Source: Synechocystis sp. PCC 7338 (GTDB lineage: Bacteria; Cyanobacteriota; Cyanobacteriia; Cyanobacteriales; Microcystaceae). From it: 64,000 nt of DNA. The notes beneath the pieces are model-generated. The model was not told where the DNA came from, ran no database searches, and saw only the letters and a program-made list of their open reading frames with translations. The DNA lies in assembly GCF_018282115.1 (NCBI RefSeq), contig NZ_CP054306.1, forward strand, positions 1,535,488 through 1,599,487, read 5' to 3'. Position 1 is the stretch's first letter, and each line of letters opens with the position of its first letter. Made by a program: the position numbers and the translations under genes. Positions 29,072 through 38,040 of this stretch are shown piece by piece.

Positions 29072-29521
29072 CTAGAGTTCTCCCCGGATTTCCTCCACCA
29101 CGCCATCCCGGAGCACCAACTCCACCCCCATTTTTTGCACCAGGTTATCCCCTTTTTGGAGGCGGAAAAAGCTCTCCATCTGCCCCTGGATCACTTCCTG
29201 GTTGAGTTCTAATAACTGCACCTGTTGCATTTGTTGCAAGGCTTGGTTTTTCTGCTCAAGGATTTCGCTCTTTTGTTGATTGACCTGCATTTGAATATTT
29301 TCAATTTGCTGGCTGACATTGGCAGGCAGGGGCACCAAGCTTTGTTTTTTGATTTCGGCGATCGCCCGTTGACTTTGGGCATCAAGTTGTTGCACCTGAT
29401 TATCCATCTGACCCACCTGGGCTTGGAGTTGTTGTTGCATCTCCTCTTTCCAGCGGGGGGTAACAATTACCTTGAGGGTGACGGGACGCTTGAGCAGTAA
29501 TGTGTTGTTAGTATCGTCCAT
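29072..29521 (-). CDS. YlqD family protein
   Basis: 149 aa. The order is a short beta N-terminus (LLLKRPVTLKVIVTPRWKEE), a glutamine-rich coiled coil at about 27-115, and a small C-terminal beta domain (GDNLVQKMGVELVLRDGVVEEIRG). This matches the YlqD family, which is found in Firmicutes and cyanobacteria and has no proven role. It is soluble and without a signal peptide. It lies on the minus strand downstream of the NnrU/Z-ISO-like gene, separated by 92 bp. Confidence 0.85.
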   Translation of the reverse strand: MDDTNNTLLLKRPVTLKVIVTPRWKEEMQQQLQAQVGQMDNQVQQLDAQSQRAIAEIKKQSLVPLPANVSQQIENIQMQVNQQKSEILEQKNQALQQMQQVQLLELNQEVIQGQMESFFRLQKGDNLVQKMGVELVLRDGVVEEIRGEL

Positions 29522-29613
29522 AAAATTGAATTAAACCTAAAACTAGGGAAAGGGTTACATTGCAGTGCATCCCCAGAATATCTTCCCAGTGCGGTTAAAC
29601 CAAGCTAGAAGCC

Positions 29614-30381
29614 CTACCAATTGACCCTAGAAGTCATTACCATCAACCAAGGATGGCCCCACCACAGCAGGGCAATGAAGCACATTACCCCCACATAGGC
29701 TGGTTTAATAAATTCCTGCCACACCAGGGTCTGCTTTCCCTCCCAAATCGCTTGAAAGGGAATAATGGAAGTTCTTTGCTTGACCTGCAAAAAAGCCTCG
29801 CCATATTTCTGGTACCAACGGCGATCGCCATGCCAGACTGCAAAGCAATGGTGGGCAATTAGCCCCACACTAGTGACCAAAGTAAAAGTGGTTCCTAACC
29901 AGAGCGTATGGGCCAGACACCAGATTACCTGGCCGACCATTTGGGGATGGCGACAAATGCGAATAATGCCTGTTTCATAGAGGTGAATTTCCGGCTTTTG
30001 GATAGCGGCAATTTCCAAGAGGTTAAAAGTGGCCGGGAAAAGAAAGAAAAAGGAGAGGGCAGACAAAATCCATACCAGGGGTTTAACTCCCGTGACTCCC
30101 TGCACTTGCCAGAGTTGGAGGCCGTCATAGCGGTGGTTGAAAAAGTAAATAATCAAACCCGTGGCCAGGGGAATACTCACCAGGGCAAATAAAACTCGAT
30201 AGCCCCTAGCGCCAATTTTGCTTTCCCCCCAGGGTCGTAGGGCCGCTAAGCCACTATGAGCTATTGCAAACAGCAAAAGATAGGCAGCAATAATGCCATG
30301 ACTAGGGGTTAACCAGGGCCAGGGGGAGGAAATATCAAACAAGGCCAAAGGATTCAACGGAGGAAAGGGGGCAAAAACCAT
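29614..30381 (-). CDS. NnrU/Z-ISO family membrane protein (15-cis-zeta-carotene isomerase candidate)
   Basis: 255 aa from ATG 30381 (MVFAPFPPLNPL); a GTG at 30462 would add 27 residues that include a hydrophobic run. Six or so membrane spans. The family pattern includes SHGIIAAYLLLFAIAHSGLA, AHSG being a haem-ligand-type element, GARGYRVLFALVSIP, and RHPQMVGQVIWCLAH. Z-ISO isomerises 9,15,9'-tri-cis-zeta-carotene using a haem cofactor; NnrU was named for denitrification loci. In a cyanobacterium the carotenoid role is more likely, but the sequence alone does not decide. Confidence 0.8.
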   Translation of the reverse strand: MVFAPFPPLNPLALFDISSPWPWLTPSHGIIAAYLLLFAIAHSGLAALRPWGESKIGARGYRVLFALVSIPLATGLIIYFFNHRYDGLQLWQVQGVTGVKPLVWILSALSFFFLFPATFNLLEIAAIQKPEIHLYETGIIRICRHPQMVGQVIWCLAHTLWLGTTFTLVTSVGLIAHHCFAVWHGDRRWYQKYGEAFLQVKQRTSIIPFQAIWEGKQTLVWQEFIKPAYVGVMCFIALLWWGHPWLMVMTSRVNW

Positions 30382-30536
30382 GGAAAAGTGTACGGGGTCA
30401 ATGGCCAACAGCGAAACGGCGATCGCCAACGGTGACAGTTGACAAACAATACATTTTCCCACACCCCTATGCCCAAAGACGGCTTAGAATTGAGTATTGC
30501 TGTTTCTGTACCGTCCCGCCCCCTAGGTAATTTGCC

Positions 30537-30866
30537 ATGCAGCGCACCCGATTAAATACCATCGTTGAAGTTCGTGGCCAACAACTTGCTCAATTTTTCA
30601 GGAATCCCTGGCGGCGTATTTCCCTAAGTTTATTAGCCTTTTTATTAGGCTTTTTTGTTGGGACTGCCGTAGCGACCACCGCCGGTCAGAATGCCCAATG
30701 GGACGTAGTTTGCGCCGCCTTTATTCTGCTTTTTTGTGAATTTACTAACCGTTGGTTCTATCGCCGGGGGGTGAAGATGGGAGAAATACGGGCAGACGTA
30801 TTCAATATTTTTAAAATGGGAGTTTCTTACAGTTTATTTTTGGAAGCTTTCAAATTGGGTTCTTAA
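30537..30866 (+). CDS. ycf20: Ycf20 family protein (DUF565)
   Basis: 109 aa with an ATG start. Two hydrophobic segments at about 30-50 and 57-72 follow the N-terminus RTRLNTIVEVRG; the central FFRNPWRRISLSLLAFLLGFF and C-terminal NRWFYRR...FNIFKMGVSYSLFLEAFKLGS are typical of DUF565/Ycf20. In algae Ycf20-like proteins are tied to non-photochemical quenching and thylakoid function. From memory, it matches sll1509. Divergent from the Z-ISO-like gene; the next gene on the strand starts 54 bp later. Confidence 0.9.
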   Translation: MQRTRLNTIVEVRGQQLAQFFRNPWRRISLSLLAFLLGFFVGTAVATTAGQNAQWDVVCAAFILLFCEFTNRWFYRRGVKMGEIRADVFNIFKMGVSYSLFLEAFKLGS

Positions 30867-30920
30867 AGATATTCGTAACAGAATCATGCTTAATTTAAAG
30901 ATTCAATTTAGGTTTGGCAA

Positions 30921-31661
30921 ATGATATCATTGATTAGCTTTTGGTTATTTTTTGCCTTCAGTTTACGACAACCCCAACAAAGACAATTTTTAATTAATAA
31001 ACCTTGGCAAGACTGGTTATTGGATGGCACAGGTTTAGCCGTGCAGGGGGCAATTATTCCCCTGCTGCAATTGTTACTGGTAATAAAATTTTATTCCCTT
31101 ATTATTCCCCAGTGGCAACATAGTTTTAACCTGTTTCCCGCATGGCAATTTTTACTAGGCTTTGTGGCCATTGATTACGTTTATTACTGGAGCCATCGAG
31201 CCTTGCACAGTAAATTATTATTTCCCATTCACCAAGTCCACCACACCGTTAGTCAAATGGATTTGGTTAGCTGTGCCCGCAATACCCTCTGGTCTAGTTT
31301 ATTTTTGCCCTACGTTTGGTTAAATAGCCTCATAATTTATTCGTTGCAGGATGCTAGAGGATATATTTTGGCCATTAGTTGCACCTATTTGCTGGATTTA
31401 TGGCGACACAGTTCCCTGAATATAAATAAAGGTTCTTTGTTACACTATTACTTAAATGATTGGTTGATTTTGCCCCAAGACCACGGCCTACATCATCACC
31501 AAATTAGTAAGGGGAATTTTGGCGCTAATTTAAAGTTTTGGGATAAAATTCACGGCACTTATTTGGGAGATATGCCACATTCCCAGATAGATCAACTTCC
31601 TAAGATAGGTATTAAACTACACTTAGCTTTATGGCAACAACTTTTTTGGCCATTTGCTTGA
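30921..31661 (+). CDS. Sterol desaturase/fatty acid hydroxylase superfamily protein
   Basis: 246 aa. A membrane di-iron protein: two to four hydrophobic spans with histidine boxes HRALH (HX3H), HQVHH (HX2HH) and HGLHHH. After these comes NFGANLKFWDKIHGTY, typical of C5-desaturase-like hydroxylases. The substrate cannot be read from the sequence; related cyanobacterial proteins act on carotenoids or lipids. Its GC is lower than its neighbours, and the 231 bp after it are notably AT-rich. Confidence 0.85.
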   Translation: MISLISFWLFFAFSLRQPQQRQFLINKPWQDWLLDGTGLAVQGAIIPLLQLLLVIKFYSLIIPQWQHSFNLFPAWQFLLGFVAIDYVYYWSHRALHSKLLFPIHQVHHTVSQMDLVSCARNTLWSSLFLPYVWLNSLIIYSLQDARGYILAISCTYLLDLWRHSSLNINKGSLLHYYLNDWLILPQDHGLHHHQISKGNFGANLKFWDKIHGTYLGDMPHSQIDQLPKIGIKLHLALWQQLFWPFA

Positions 31662-31892
31662 AAATGGAGTGAAAAATAATTCAATTCTACAAAAAAATAA
31701 TATCTAAAAACATCCTTAATAATCAAAATTCAAGTTTCTCAAACTAAAAAACTGGGAATGATAAAATTTTTTGTAAACTAGGTTGTTGGAAACAAAAAAT
31801 CAAGGATGTTAGCTACTCTAGGAAAAATTTTATGATCACTCCCCCAAAAACTCAGAAGTGTCGCCATCCAATTTAATTTATTTTAAACTGCC

Positions 31893-32510
31893 ATGACTTT
31901 GTTGAGTAAACTCCTGGCATTATTTCCAGGCTTAGTAGTTACTTTAGCCTTTACTTGTGCCATTTTCTTGGTCATGACTCAGGCTTGGTGGTGGCTACTA
32001 TTGCTAGTGTTAATTATTTACGGTTTGCCCTTGCTAACCTATCGAATTCACCAACTCTTTTATCCTCTACAACCGGGACTTAGTTATTTGGTGGGAAGAA
32101 ATTATGTTCCTTGGTGGGGAACCTATCAAATCCAACTGATTTATAACACCTTTCCGGCCCTCGAAAGATTACTGCACTTTGTCCCAGGTTTATTTTCTCT
32201 TTGGCTCCGGTTATGGGGTTCCATCATCGGGAAAAACGTACTCTGGACTCCCAGCATACAAATCCTGGACCGGGGAATGCTACACATTGGCGACCGAGTG
32301 ATATTTGGTCATCGAGTTACTTTCGTGGGCCACGCCATCAAACCAAAACGGCATAATCTCCTGCTTTATGTTGAACGGATCACAATTGGTAACAATGTTT
32401 TTATCAGTGCGGGGGTAGGTCTTGGCCCTGGAGTGGTGATCGCCGATGGAAGTTATATTCCCTTTGGCAAAAAGATTTTTCCACGGCAAAAGATTGGCTC
32501 CAAAAAATAA
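31893..32510 (+). CDS. Membrane-associated left-handed beta-helix (hexapeptide) acyltransferase-like protein
   Basis: 205 aa with an ATG start. The N-terminus has two hydrophobic segments (LLALFPGLVVTLAFTCAIF and WWWLLLLVLIIYGLPLL). The C-terminal 90 residues carry repeated short turns, IGDRVIFGHRVTFVGHAI, ITIGNNVFISAGVGLGPGVVIADGSYIPFG, fitting a small left-handed beta-helix of the LpxA/DapH transferase type. The helix is short (about four coils) and the usual catalytic His is not certain. An acyl- or acetyltransferase of envelope lipids or sugars is possible. It is convergent with lipA, ending 12 bp before that gene's stop. Confidence 0.7.
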   Translation: MTLLSKLLALFPGLVVTLAFTCAIFLVMTQAWWWLLLLVLIIYGLPLLTYRIHQLFYPLQPGLSYLVGRNYVPWWGTYQIQLIYNTFPALERLLHFVPGLFSLWLRLWGSIIGKNVLWTPSIQILDRGMLHIGDRVIFGHRVTFVGHAIKPKRHNLLLYVERITIGNNVFISAGVGLGPGVVIADGSYIPFGKKIFPRQKIGSKK

Positions 32511-32521
32511 ATCACGGCGGC

Positions 32522-33397
32522 CTAACGGGGGAAACGGGCCATCAAAGTTTGCACCTGTTCTGCATGGTAGGAACTGCGAGTCAAAGGGGAAGCCACCACC
32601 TGCAAAAAGCCAATGGACTCACCGTAAACTCGCCAAGCATCGAATTGATCCGGAGTGACAAATTCCTGAACTCCCAAATGTTTTTGGCTAGGTTGTAAAT
32701 ACTGACCAATAGTTAAAATATCGCAGTCTACCCCTCGCAGTTCTTCCATTACCTGTCGTACTTCGGTGTCTGTTTCCCCCAGCCCCACCATAATGCCGGA
32801 TTTAGTGTAAACCTTGGGCAAGATTTGCTTAGCTTGGTTGAATAACTCCAGGGATTGACCATAATCTGCCTGGGGCCGCACCCGTTTATAAAGTCGGGGC
32901 ACTGTTTCCATATTGTGATTTAACACCTCTGGAGCTGCTTCTAACAATGTTGCCAAGGCCTGCCAATTGCCGCACAAATCTGGAATCAAAACCTCAATGG
33001 TGGTGCCTGGAGAAATTTTGCGGGTCGCTTCTATGCAACGAACAAACTGGGAGGCTCCCCCATCGGGTAAATCATCCCGATTAACCGCAGTAATCACCAC
33101 ATGCTTGAGATTTAGTCTTTTCACCGCAGCCGCTAATCTTTCCGGTTCCGTCGGGTCCAGGGGCTGGGGACGCTTCTCAAAATCAATATCACAATAGGGA
33201 CAAGCCCTTGTGCAAGCAGGACCCATAATCAAAAAAGTCGCCGTCCCGGCCTGAAAACACTCGCCAATGTTGGGACAGGAAGCTTCTTCACATACGGTGT
33301 TTAATTGCAAATCCCGTAGAATATCCTTAACACTGCCCACCCTCTGCCATTGGGGCGCTTTGACTCGGAGCCAATCCGGTTTGACGGTCACGTCCAA
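32522..33397 (-). CDS. lipA: Lipoyl synthase
   Basis: 291 aa, full length. Radical SAM enzyme that inserts two sulfurs into octanoyl groups on lipoyl domains. The auxiliary cluster ligands [12 protein letters not shown] and the radical-SAM motif CTRACPYCD (CX3CX2C) are intact, with [29 protein letters not shown] and TRSSYHAEQ (the C-terminal R-S-S-Y motif). From memory it matches slr1598. It starts from ATG 33397. Confidence 0.97.
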   Translation of the reverse strand: MDVTVKPDWLRVKAPQWQRVGSVKDILRDLQLNTVCEEASCPNIGECFQAGTATFLIMGPACTRACPYCDIDFEKRPQPLDPTEPERLAAAVKRLNLKHVVITAVNRDDLPDGGASQFVRCIEATRKISPGTTIEVLIPDLCGNWQALATLLEAAPEVLNHNMETVPRLYKRVRPQADYGQSLELFNQAKQILPKVYTKSGIMVGLGETDTEVRQVMEELRGVDCDILTIGQYLQPSQKHLGVQEFVTPDQFDAWRVYGESIGFLQVVASPLTRSSYHAEQVQTLMARFPR

Positions 33398-33646
33398 TCT
33401 CTCCTGCTATGGGAGATCCGATTGTACCAAAAATTCTTAACGGCCTTTCTCTGCACCTGGGGGACAAGGGAAGAGTCCTGTTCCACTGACCCAGACAAAC
33501 GGGGAAATCTGGATTGATGGTTGAAAACTTTGTTCCATTTCTCTATTCATGGTCAAGGCACGAAACCCTGAAAATACCTGGGTCTACCGGGAAATTTATC
33601 TCCTGATGTTCTCTAAGCAAGCCAACCCTAAAAGTTAGAATGGTTG

Positions 33647-34054
33647 ATGGACAAGGTTTTCTCCCATACCGCCATGACACAAGCCAATGCTGATCCCTGT
33701 TTTGAAACCGGACATATTTGCCCCATTCAGCATGTGGTGGATTTACTGGACAATAAATGGTCGATTTTGGTGTTGCGGGAACTGTTCAAGGGACAACGAC
33801 GCACGGGCCAGTTGTTGGATGCTTTACCCGGTTGCAGTACTAAAACCCTGACCCTAAGACTCAGGCAACTGGAAACCCATGGCATTATCAATCGGGATGT
33901 GTATCCAGAAATCCCCCCCAGGGTGGAGTATTCTCTTACTGCTAGGGGTAGGGAAATTCAGCCAGTGCTGATCGCTATGCACAAACTGGGCTCCGACTGG
34001 CTAGAGCAGGAATCTTGTGAATGTAGCATTGTGACCGGCGAAGGGGCAAACTAA
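33647..34054 (+). CDS. HxlR-type winged-helix transcriptional regulator
   Basis: 135 aa from ATG 33647; a TTG immediately before and an ATG at 33674 are alternatives. HxlR/MarR-like fold: CPIQHVVDLLDNKWSILVLREL is the family signature, with the conserved Cys 9 residues before the Asp-Asn-Lys-Trp element, then RRTGQLLDALPGCSTKTLTLRLRQLE for the recognition helix and the wing RDVYPEIPPRVEYSLT. Such regulators sense redox or reactive electrophiles in several bacteria. The C-terminal CEC pair may add a redox switch. It precedes ccsA by 292 bp and is not clearly its operon partner. Confidence 0.9.
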   Translation: MDKVFSHTAMTQANADPCFETGHICPIQHVVDLLDNKWSILVLRELFKGQRRTGQLLDALPGCSTKTLTLRLRQLETHGIINRDVYPEIPPRVEYSLTARGREIQPVLIAMHKLGSDWLEQESCECSIVTGEGAN

Positions 34055-34346
34055 CACCCCCTGCAATGTTTTCGCTCCTGGGCCAACTCTGCATGATGAC
34101 TGGAATTTCTGCTTGCTTCCTCTCATTAGTTAAGTCAATTTTCCCACTCCAACCATGACCAAACGATGAAATTTTGTCCCCTCTGGGCATTGCTAGGAGC
34201 TAGGGAGATGGAAACCCTTGTTAGACCCAACCTAGATGGTGGTGGCCCAAGCAAATACCAGACTGGCGATCGCCGTTGCCGGGAACTCAACAGCCGCTAG
34301 GATATTAAAAAGCCCATTCGCTTAATCTTGTTTAGAGTGCATCGCC

Positions 34347-35351
34347 ATGAATCTAGTCAGCCTGGAAAATTTTTTAGACAATACTGCCTTCCTTGTGCTT
34401 TTGCTGACCATGTTTGCCTACTGGGTGGCGGTGGTATTTCCCAAACCATGGTTAGTGCAGGGGGCTAGTGGGGCCATGGCGATCGCCAATTTGACTATTA
34501 CGGCTCTGTTGGGGGCTCGGTGGCTAGAAGCGGGCTATTTTCCCATTAGTAATCTTTACGAATCTCTATTTTTCCTGGCCTGGGGCATTACGGCGGTCCA
34601 TTTCATTGCTGAGCGCATGAGCCAGAGCCGTTTTGTCGGGGCGGTCACCAGTCCGATCGCCTTGGGCATTGTAGCTTTTGCCGCCTTAACCTTGCCGGTG
34701 GACATGCAACAGTCTGCTCCCCTCGTACCGGCGCTGAAATCTAACTGGCTGATGATGCACGTCAGTGTGATGATGGTCAGCTATGCCACCCTCATGGTGG
34801 GCTCCCTATTGGCGATCGCCTTTTTGTTTGTCACCAGGGGTCAGGCGGTGGAGCTCCGGGGTAGTTCCGTTGGTACAGGGGGATTCCGGCAAGGATTGGT
34901 GAAAGGCAATAACCTCAATGCCTTGAGTGGTCTAAGTCCCGCCCTAGAAGGGGTAAACGGTAACTCTGGCAATGTGGCGGTGCTGGAAAAAACTACCTCC
35001 CCCCCCACCATCACCCTTTCTCCCCAACTGCTTACCCTGGCAGACACCTTGGACAATATTAGTTACCGTATTATTGGCCTGGGCTTTCCCCTCCTCACCA
35101 TTGGCATTATTGCCGGAGCCGTCTGGGCCAACGAAGCTTGGGGTTCCTACTGGAGTTGGGATCCCAAGGAAACCTGGGCGTTAATCACCTGGTTAGTGTT
35201 TGCCGCCTATCTCCACGCCCGCATCACCAAAGGTTGGCAGGGCCGCAAACCCGCTATTTTGGCCGCCAGCGGTTTTACGGTGGTCTGGATTTGTTATCTG
35301 GGCGTCAATTTATTGGGTAAAGGTCTCCATTCCTACGGTTGGTTTTTGTAA
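34347..35351 (+). CDS. ccsA: Cytochrome c biogenesis protein CcsA (system II haem handling)
   Basis: 334 aa. About eight membrane spans. The haem-handling WWD-type signature [18 protein letters not shown] is intact near residue 265, with conserved histidines in the flanking loops (HVSVMM at about 139, HSYGW at the end). With Ccs1 it delivers haem to apocytochromes c on the lumenal/periplasmic side; ccs1 is not in this window. From memory, it matches sll1513. A 38-residue insertion of low complexity (about 175-225) lies between spans. Confidence 0.95.
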   Translation: MNLVSLENFLDNTAFLVLLLTMFAYWVAVVFPKPWLVQGASGAMAIANLTITALLGARWLEAGYFPISNLYESLFFLAWGITAVHFIAERMSQSRFVGAVTSPIALGIVAFAALTLPVDMQQSAPLVPALKSNWLMMHVSVMMVSYATLMVGSLLAIAFLFVTRGQAVELRGSSVGTGGFRQGLVKGNNLNALSGLSPALEGVNGNSGNVAVLEKTTSPPTITLSPQLLTLADTLDNISYRIIGLGFPLLTIGIIAGAVWANEAWGSYWSWDPKETWALITWLVFAAYLHARITKGWQGRKPAILAASGFTVVWICYLGVNLLGKGLHSYGWFL

Positions 35352-35579
35352 TTCTTTTACAATCTAGGCCTACCATCCAAAAATCTTTAGGGCGATGCCA
35401 GTCCTGTTTTCCTTACTGTGTTGTCTGCTGTTCAAATATTTACCTAAGGATGTGTGCAAGCACATCTTTTTTTTGATAAAAATTGCGGTCAGAAGTGGAA
35501 TTTCGGCAATCCCCCCAATGTCTTTCCTGGAAACCGAATCTATCCTAGGAGGGGAAATTTTAAGATGGAACCATCAAAG

Positions 35580-35613
35580 GTTAATCAACCCCTCCCATAC
35601 ACTAGGAGTTAAC
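35580..35613 (+). promoter_or_regulatory. RNA-thermometer-like hairpin in the hspA leader
   Basis: GTTAA (35580-35584) pairs with TTAAC (35609-35613) and CTCC (35592-35595) pairs with the ribosome site GGAG (35605-35608), leaving an asymmetric internal loop on the 5' side. The ATG follows at 35617. This architecture fits the described Synechocystis hsp17 RNA thermometer, in which heat melts the stem and frees the Shine-Dalgarno. Confidence 0.85.
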
Positions 35614-35616
35614 ATT

Positions 35617-36045
35617 ATGTCTCTCATTCTTTACAATCCCCTGCGGGAAATGGATAGCTTCCAAAAGCAAATGAACCAACTGTTTGATGAGGTTTTTGTG
35701 CCCTCGGAGCGCCAAGGATTTAACCCTAAAGCAGAATTAACTGAAACCGAAGAAGCCTATGTGCTCAAGCTCGAATTGCCCGGCATTAGCCCCGATAATT
35801 TAGACATCCAAGCCACTAGGGATGCGGTGACCGTCAGCGGCGATCGCCAAGATACCCACAGCACTGAAAAAGATGGTGTGCGGCGTACCGAGTTTCGCTA
35901 TGGCAGTTTTCACCGGGTCATTCCCGTGCCCGGGGCCATCCAAAATTCAGAAGTTAAAGCTAACTATGATGCTGGCATCTTAACTCTCACTTTACCCAAA
36001 GTGGAAGAAGCAAAAAATAAAGTAGTGAAAGTTCAATTGTGTTAA
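35617..36045 (+). CDS. hspA: Small heat-shock protein HspA (Hsp17, alpha-crystallin family)
   Basis: 142 aa from ATG 35617 (MSLILYNPLREMDSFQ), with AGGAG 9 bp upstream; the longer open frame from 35395 crosses the leader and is not coding. ATP-independent chaperone binding unfolding proteins and thylakoid membranes. The alpha-crystallin domain runs from NPKAELTETEEAYVLKLELPG to GAIQNSEVKANYDAGILTLTLPK, with the GILTLTLPK signature. The IxI-like tail reads VVKVQ. Regulated after transcription by the leader hairpin. From memory, it matches sll1514. Confidence 0.97.
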   Translation: MSLILYNPLREMDSFQKQMNQLFDEVFVPSERQGFNPKAELTETEEAYVLKLELPGISPDNLDIQATRDAVTVSGDRQDTHSTEKDGVRRTEFRYGSFHRVIPVPGAIQNSEVKANYDAGILTLTLPKVEEAKNKVVKVQLC

Positions 36046-36092
36046 TAGTGTCATTCCCCTGGCTGGGGCAATCACTATCTGAGATTTCTAAA

Positions 36093-36127
36093 ACCTCCTT
36101 TCCCTAGGGATTGGGGGATTTTTTTCT
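36093..36127 (+). terminator. Terminator after hspA
   Basis: A GC-rich hairpin (CCTCC with GGGGG, inner CCCTAGGG) is followed by ATTTTTTT. It lies 48 bp past the hspA stop. Confidence 0.75.
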
Positions 36128-36277
36128 TTCTTTATAAGAACACAATTAATAAAGTTACTGTATATTGATTAATTTAATTGAATTGATAAAATTAATTTTT
36201 CTTAACTTAAAATTTGTCTTGTTTTAAATATTTAGATATTATCCAAGGGACTTGTTAGCCTTAATTTTTAATAGAAA

Positions 36278-37933
36278 ATGTTTAGATCAGGAATTTTTCT
36301 GGAACTTCCAATACTCTCCAAGACAGCACCATTGCTGAGTCAAATTGCCGGTGATACGGCAAATATTGTCGGTGTAGCCGGAGAGAATCTAACGGAATCC
36401 CTAATTGGCTTGGGTAAAGCCCTGGTAATCCTAATTGTCGGTTGGTTGGTGGCCAATATCTGCAGAAGTATTACCACCAAAGCATTCCAAAAAACCCATT
36501 TGGACAATATCCTTGCCGCTAAATTTCTCGATAGCGACGAAGCCAAAACTCCCCCTGTGGAGCGATGGTTGGGAGACTTTGCTTTTTGGATTGTGCTCCT
36601 ATTCACCCTAGTAGCTTTTTTTAATGCTCTGGATCTAGAAGCAGTATCGGAACCTTTGAACGGTCTGCTTGAACAAATTACTGTTTTCTTCCCAAGAATT
36701 ATTGGGGCTTTAATTTTAGGTGCCTTGGCCTGGGCGATCGCCACTTTGGTTAAGCTTGTTTCCAGCAAGGCCCTGGGAGAATCGGGTTTATCCCAAAAAC
36801 TGGGCCTGACATCCGAGGACGATGACTCAGAAAAAGCCACCAACGCCGCCAATAACTTGGGGGAAACCATCGGCAATGCCCTGTACTGGTTTATTTTTCT
36901 ATTGTTCCTACCTTCCATTCTCAACACCTTGGGATTACAGGGAACTTTAGAGCCAGTGCAGGGATTGTTAGACCAAATCCTACTGGTACTGCCCAACGTC
37001 CTCGGCGCAGTCATTATCGGCACCGTGGGCTGGGTGGTGGCCAAAATTGTCAGTCAAGTGGTTACTAATTTGGCCGATGGCATCGGCATTGATAGTTTAG
37101 GAGAGCGTTTCGGACTGCGGGGGGGAGAAGGTCGCCAAAATTTGGCCGATATTCTCGGTGTTTTTGTTTATGTACTAATCTTGATTCCGGTGGCCATCAC
37201 AGCCCTGGATGCATTACAGATTAACGCCATTTCTGAGCCAGCCACCGCCATGCTTGACCAGGTAATGGCTTTGTTACCCAAACTTTTTGCCGCCAGTGTG
37301 GTCATGGTTTTAGCCTTTGTGGCGGGGCAGTACGTTGCTAACCTAGTTAGTAGCCTGTTGAGTTCCATTGGTTTTGACAATCTCTTTGAACTGCTTGGCT
37401 TTAATCTCAATAGTCCTCAGGATTCCGTTGACCAATCCGTTGAAGTGGAGGGGGAACCTAAGGCAAACCTTCCCACTGGCGTGGCATTGAAAACTCCCTC
37501 CCAGTTGGGGGGCATCATCGTCCTAGTGGGCATCATGTTAGTGGCGACCCTAACGGCGGTGGATATTCTGCAAATTGCCGCCCTCACCACGGTGATGGGG
37601 GTCATTCTCCAGGTGGCGGCCCAGGTGTTAATTGGCTTGGTAATTTTCACCTTTGGTCTCTATCTGGCCAATTTGGCGTTTAAGTTAATTACCAGCACCG
37701 GCACCCATCAATCCCGCTTACTTGGCCACACCGCCCGTATTTCCATTCTGGTATTGGTTTCGGCCATGGCTCTGCAACAAATGGGCATTGCCCCCAATAT
37801 TGTTAATTTAGCCTTTGGTCTTTTGACTGGTGGTATTGCCGTGGCGATCGCCTTAGCGTTTGGGCTTGGGGGTCGGGAAGTTGCCGGGGAAAAACTTCGT
37901 CAATGGCTGGATTCCTTTGATGAAGACAAGTAG
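36278..37933 (+). CDS. Repeat-type membrane protein of the conserved TM-helix/mechanosensitive-channel-like family
   Basis: 551 aa, with five repeats, each a hydrophobic helix of the form (F/V)LPNVLGAVIIGTVGWVVAKIVSQVV followed by an amphipathic stretch and a helix of the next unit (near residues 45, 130, 230, 325 and 430). The final segment (LLTGGIAVAIALAFGLGGREVAGEKL) matches the pore-helix end of MscS-type channels. The usual MscS beta domain is absent. Such proteins are annotated as putative small-conductance mechanosensitive channel relatives, but gating and ion choice are unproven. Leader 36046-36277 is AT-rich. Confidence 0.8.
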   Translation: MFRSGIFLELPILSKTAPLLSQIAGDTANIVGVAGENLTESLIGLGKALVILIVGWLVANICRSITTKAFQKTHLDNILAAKFLDSDEAKTPPVERWLGDFAFWIVLLFTLVAFFNALDLEAVSEPLNGLLEQITVFFPRIIGALILGALAWAIATLVKLVSSKALGESGLSQKLGLTSEDDDSEKATNAANNLGETIGNALYWFIFLLFLPSILNTLGLQGTLEPVQGLLDQILLVLPNVLGAVIIGTVGWVVAKIVSQVVTNLADGIGIDSLGERFGLRGGEGRQNLADILGVFVYVLILIPVAITALDALQINAISEPATAMLDQVMALLPKLFAASVVMVLAFVAGQYVANLVSSLLSSIGFDNLFELLGFNLNSPQDSVDQSVEVEGEPKANLPTGVALKTPSQLGGIIVLVGIMLVATLTAVDILQIAALTTVMGVILQVAAQVLIGLVIFTFGLYLANLAFKLITSTGTHQSRLLGHTARISILVLVSAMALQQMGIAPNIVNLAFGLLTGGIAVAIALAFGLGGREVAGEKLRQWLDSFDEDK

Positions 37934-38006
37934 CCGAAGCCCACTGGCCCCTAAATTGCTATGGGCAGTCTGGGGTTGGCAAAAATCAATAAGTTAGTGC
38001 TTATTT

Positions 38007-38040
38007 AGTCCCTGTTAGATAATAATGGGGACTTTTTTTT
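38007..38040 (+). terminator. Terminator after the repeat-type membrane protein
   Basis: AGTCCC (38007-38012) pairs with GGGGACT (38026-38032) around a short loop and is followed by eight T. It reaches the stop codon of the convergent ParA-like gene. Confidence 0.82.

Noticed and set aside
35395-35616. Upstream extension of hspA from 35395
   Set aside because: The region holds the leader hairpin; the ATG at 35617 has a strong ribosome site and fits the family N-terminus.
36340-37044. 234-codon minus-strand frame opposite the repeat membrane protein
   Set aside because: It is antisense to a clear gene and its composition reflects the complement of hydrophobic codons.
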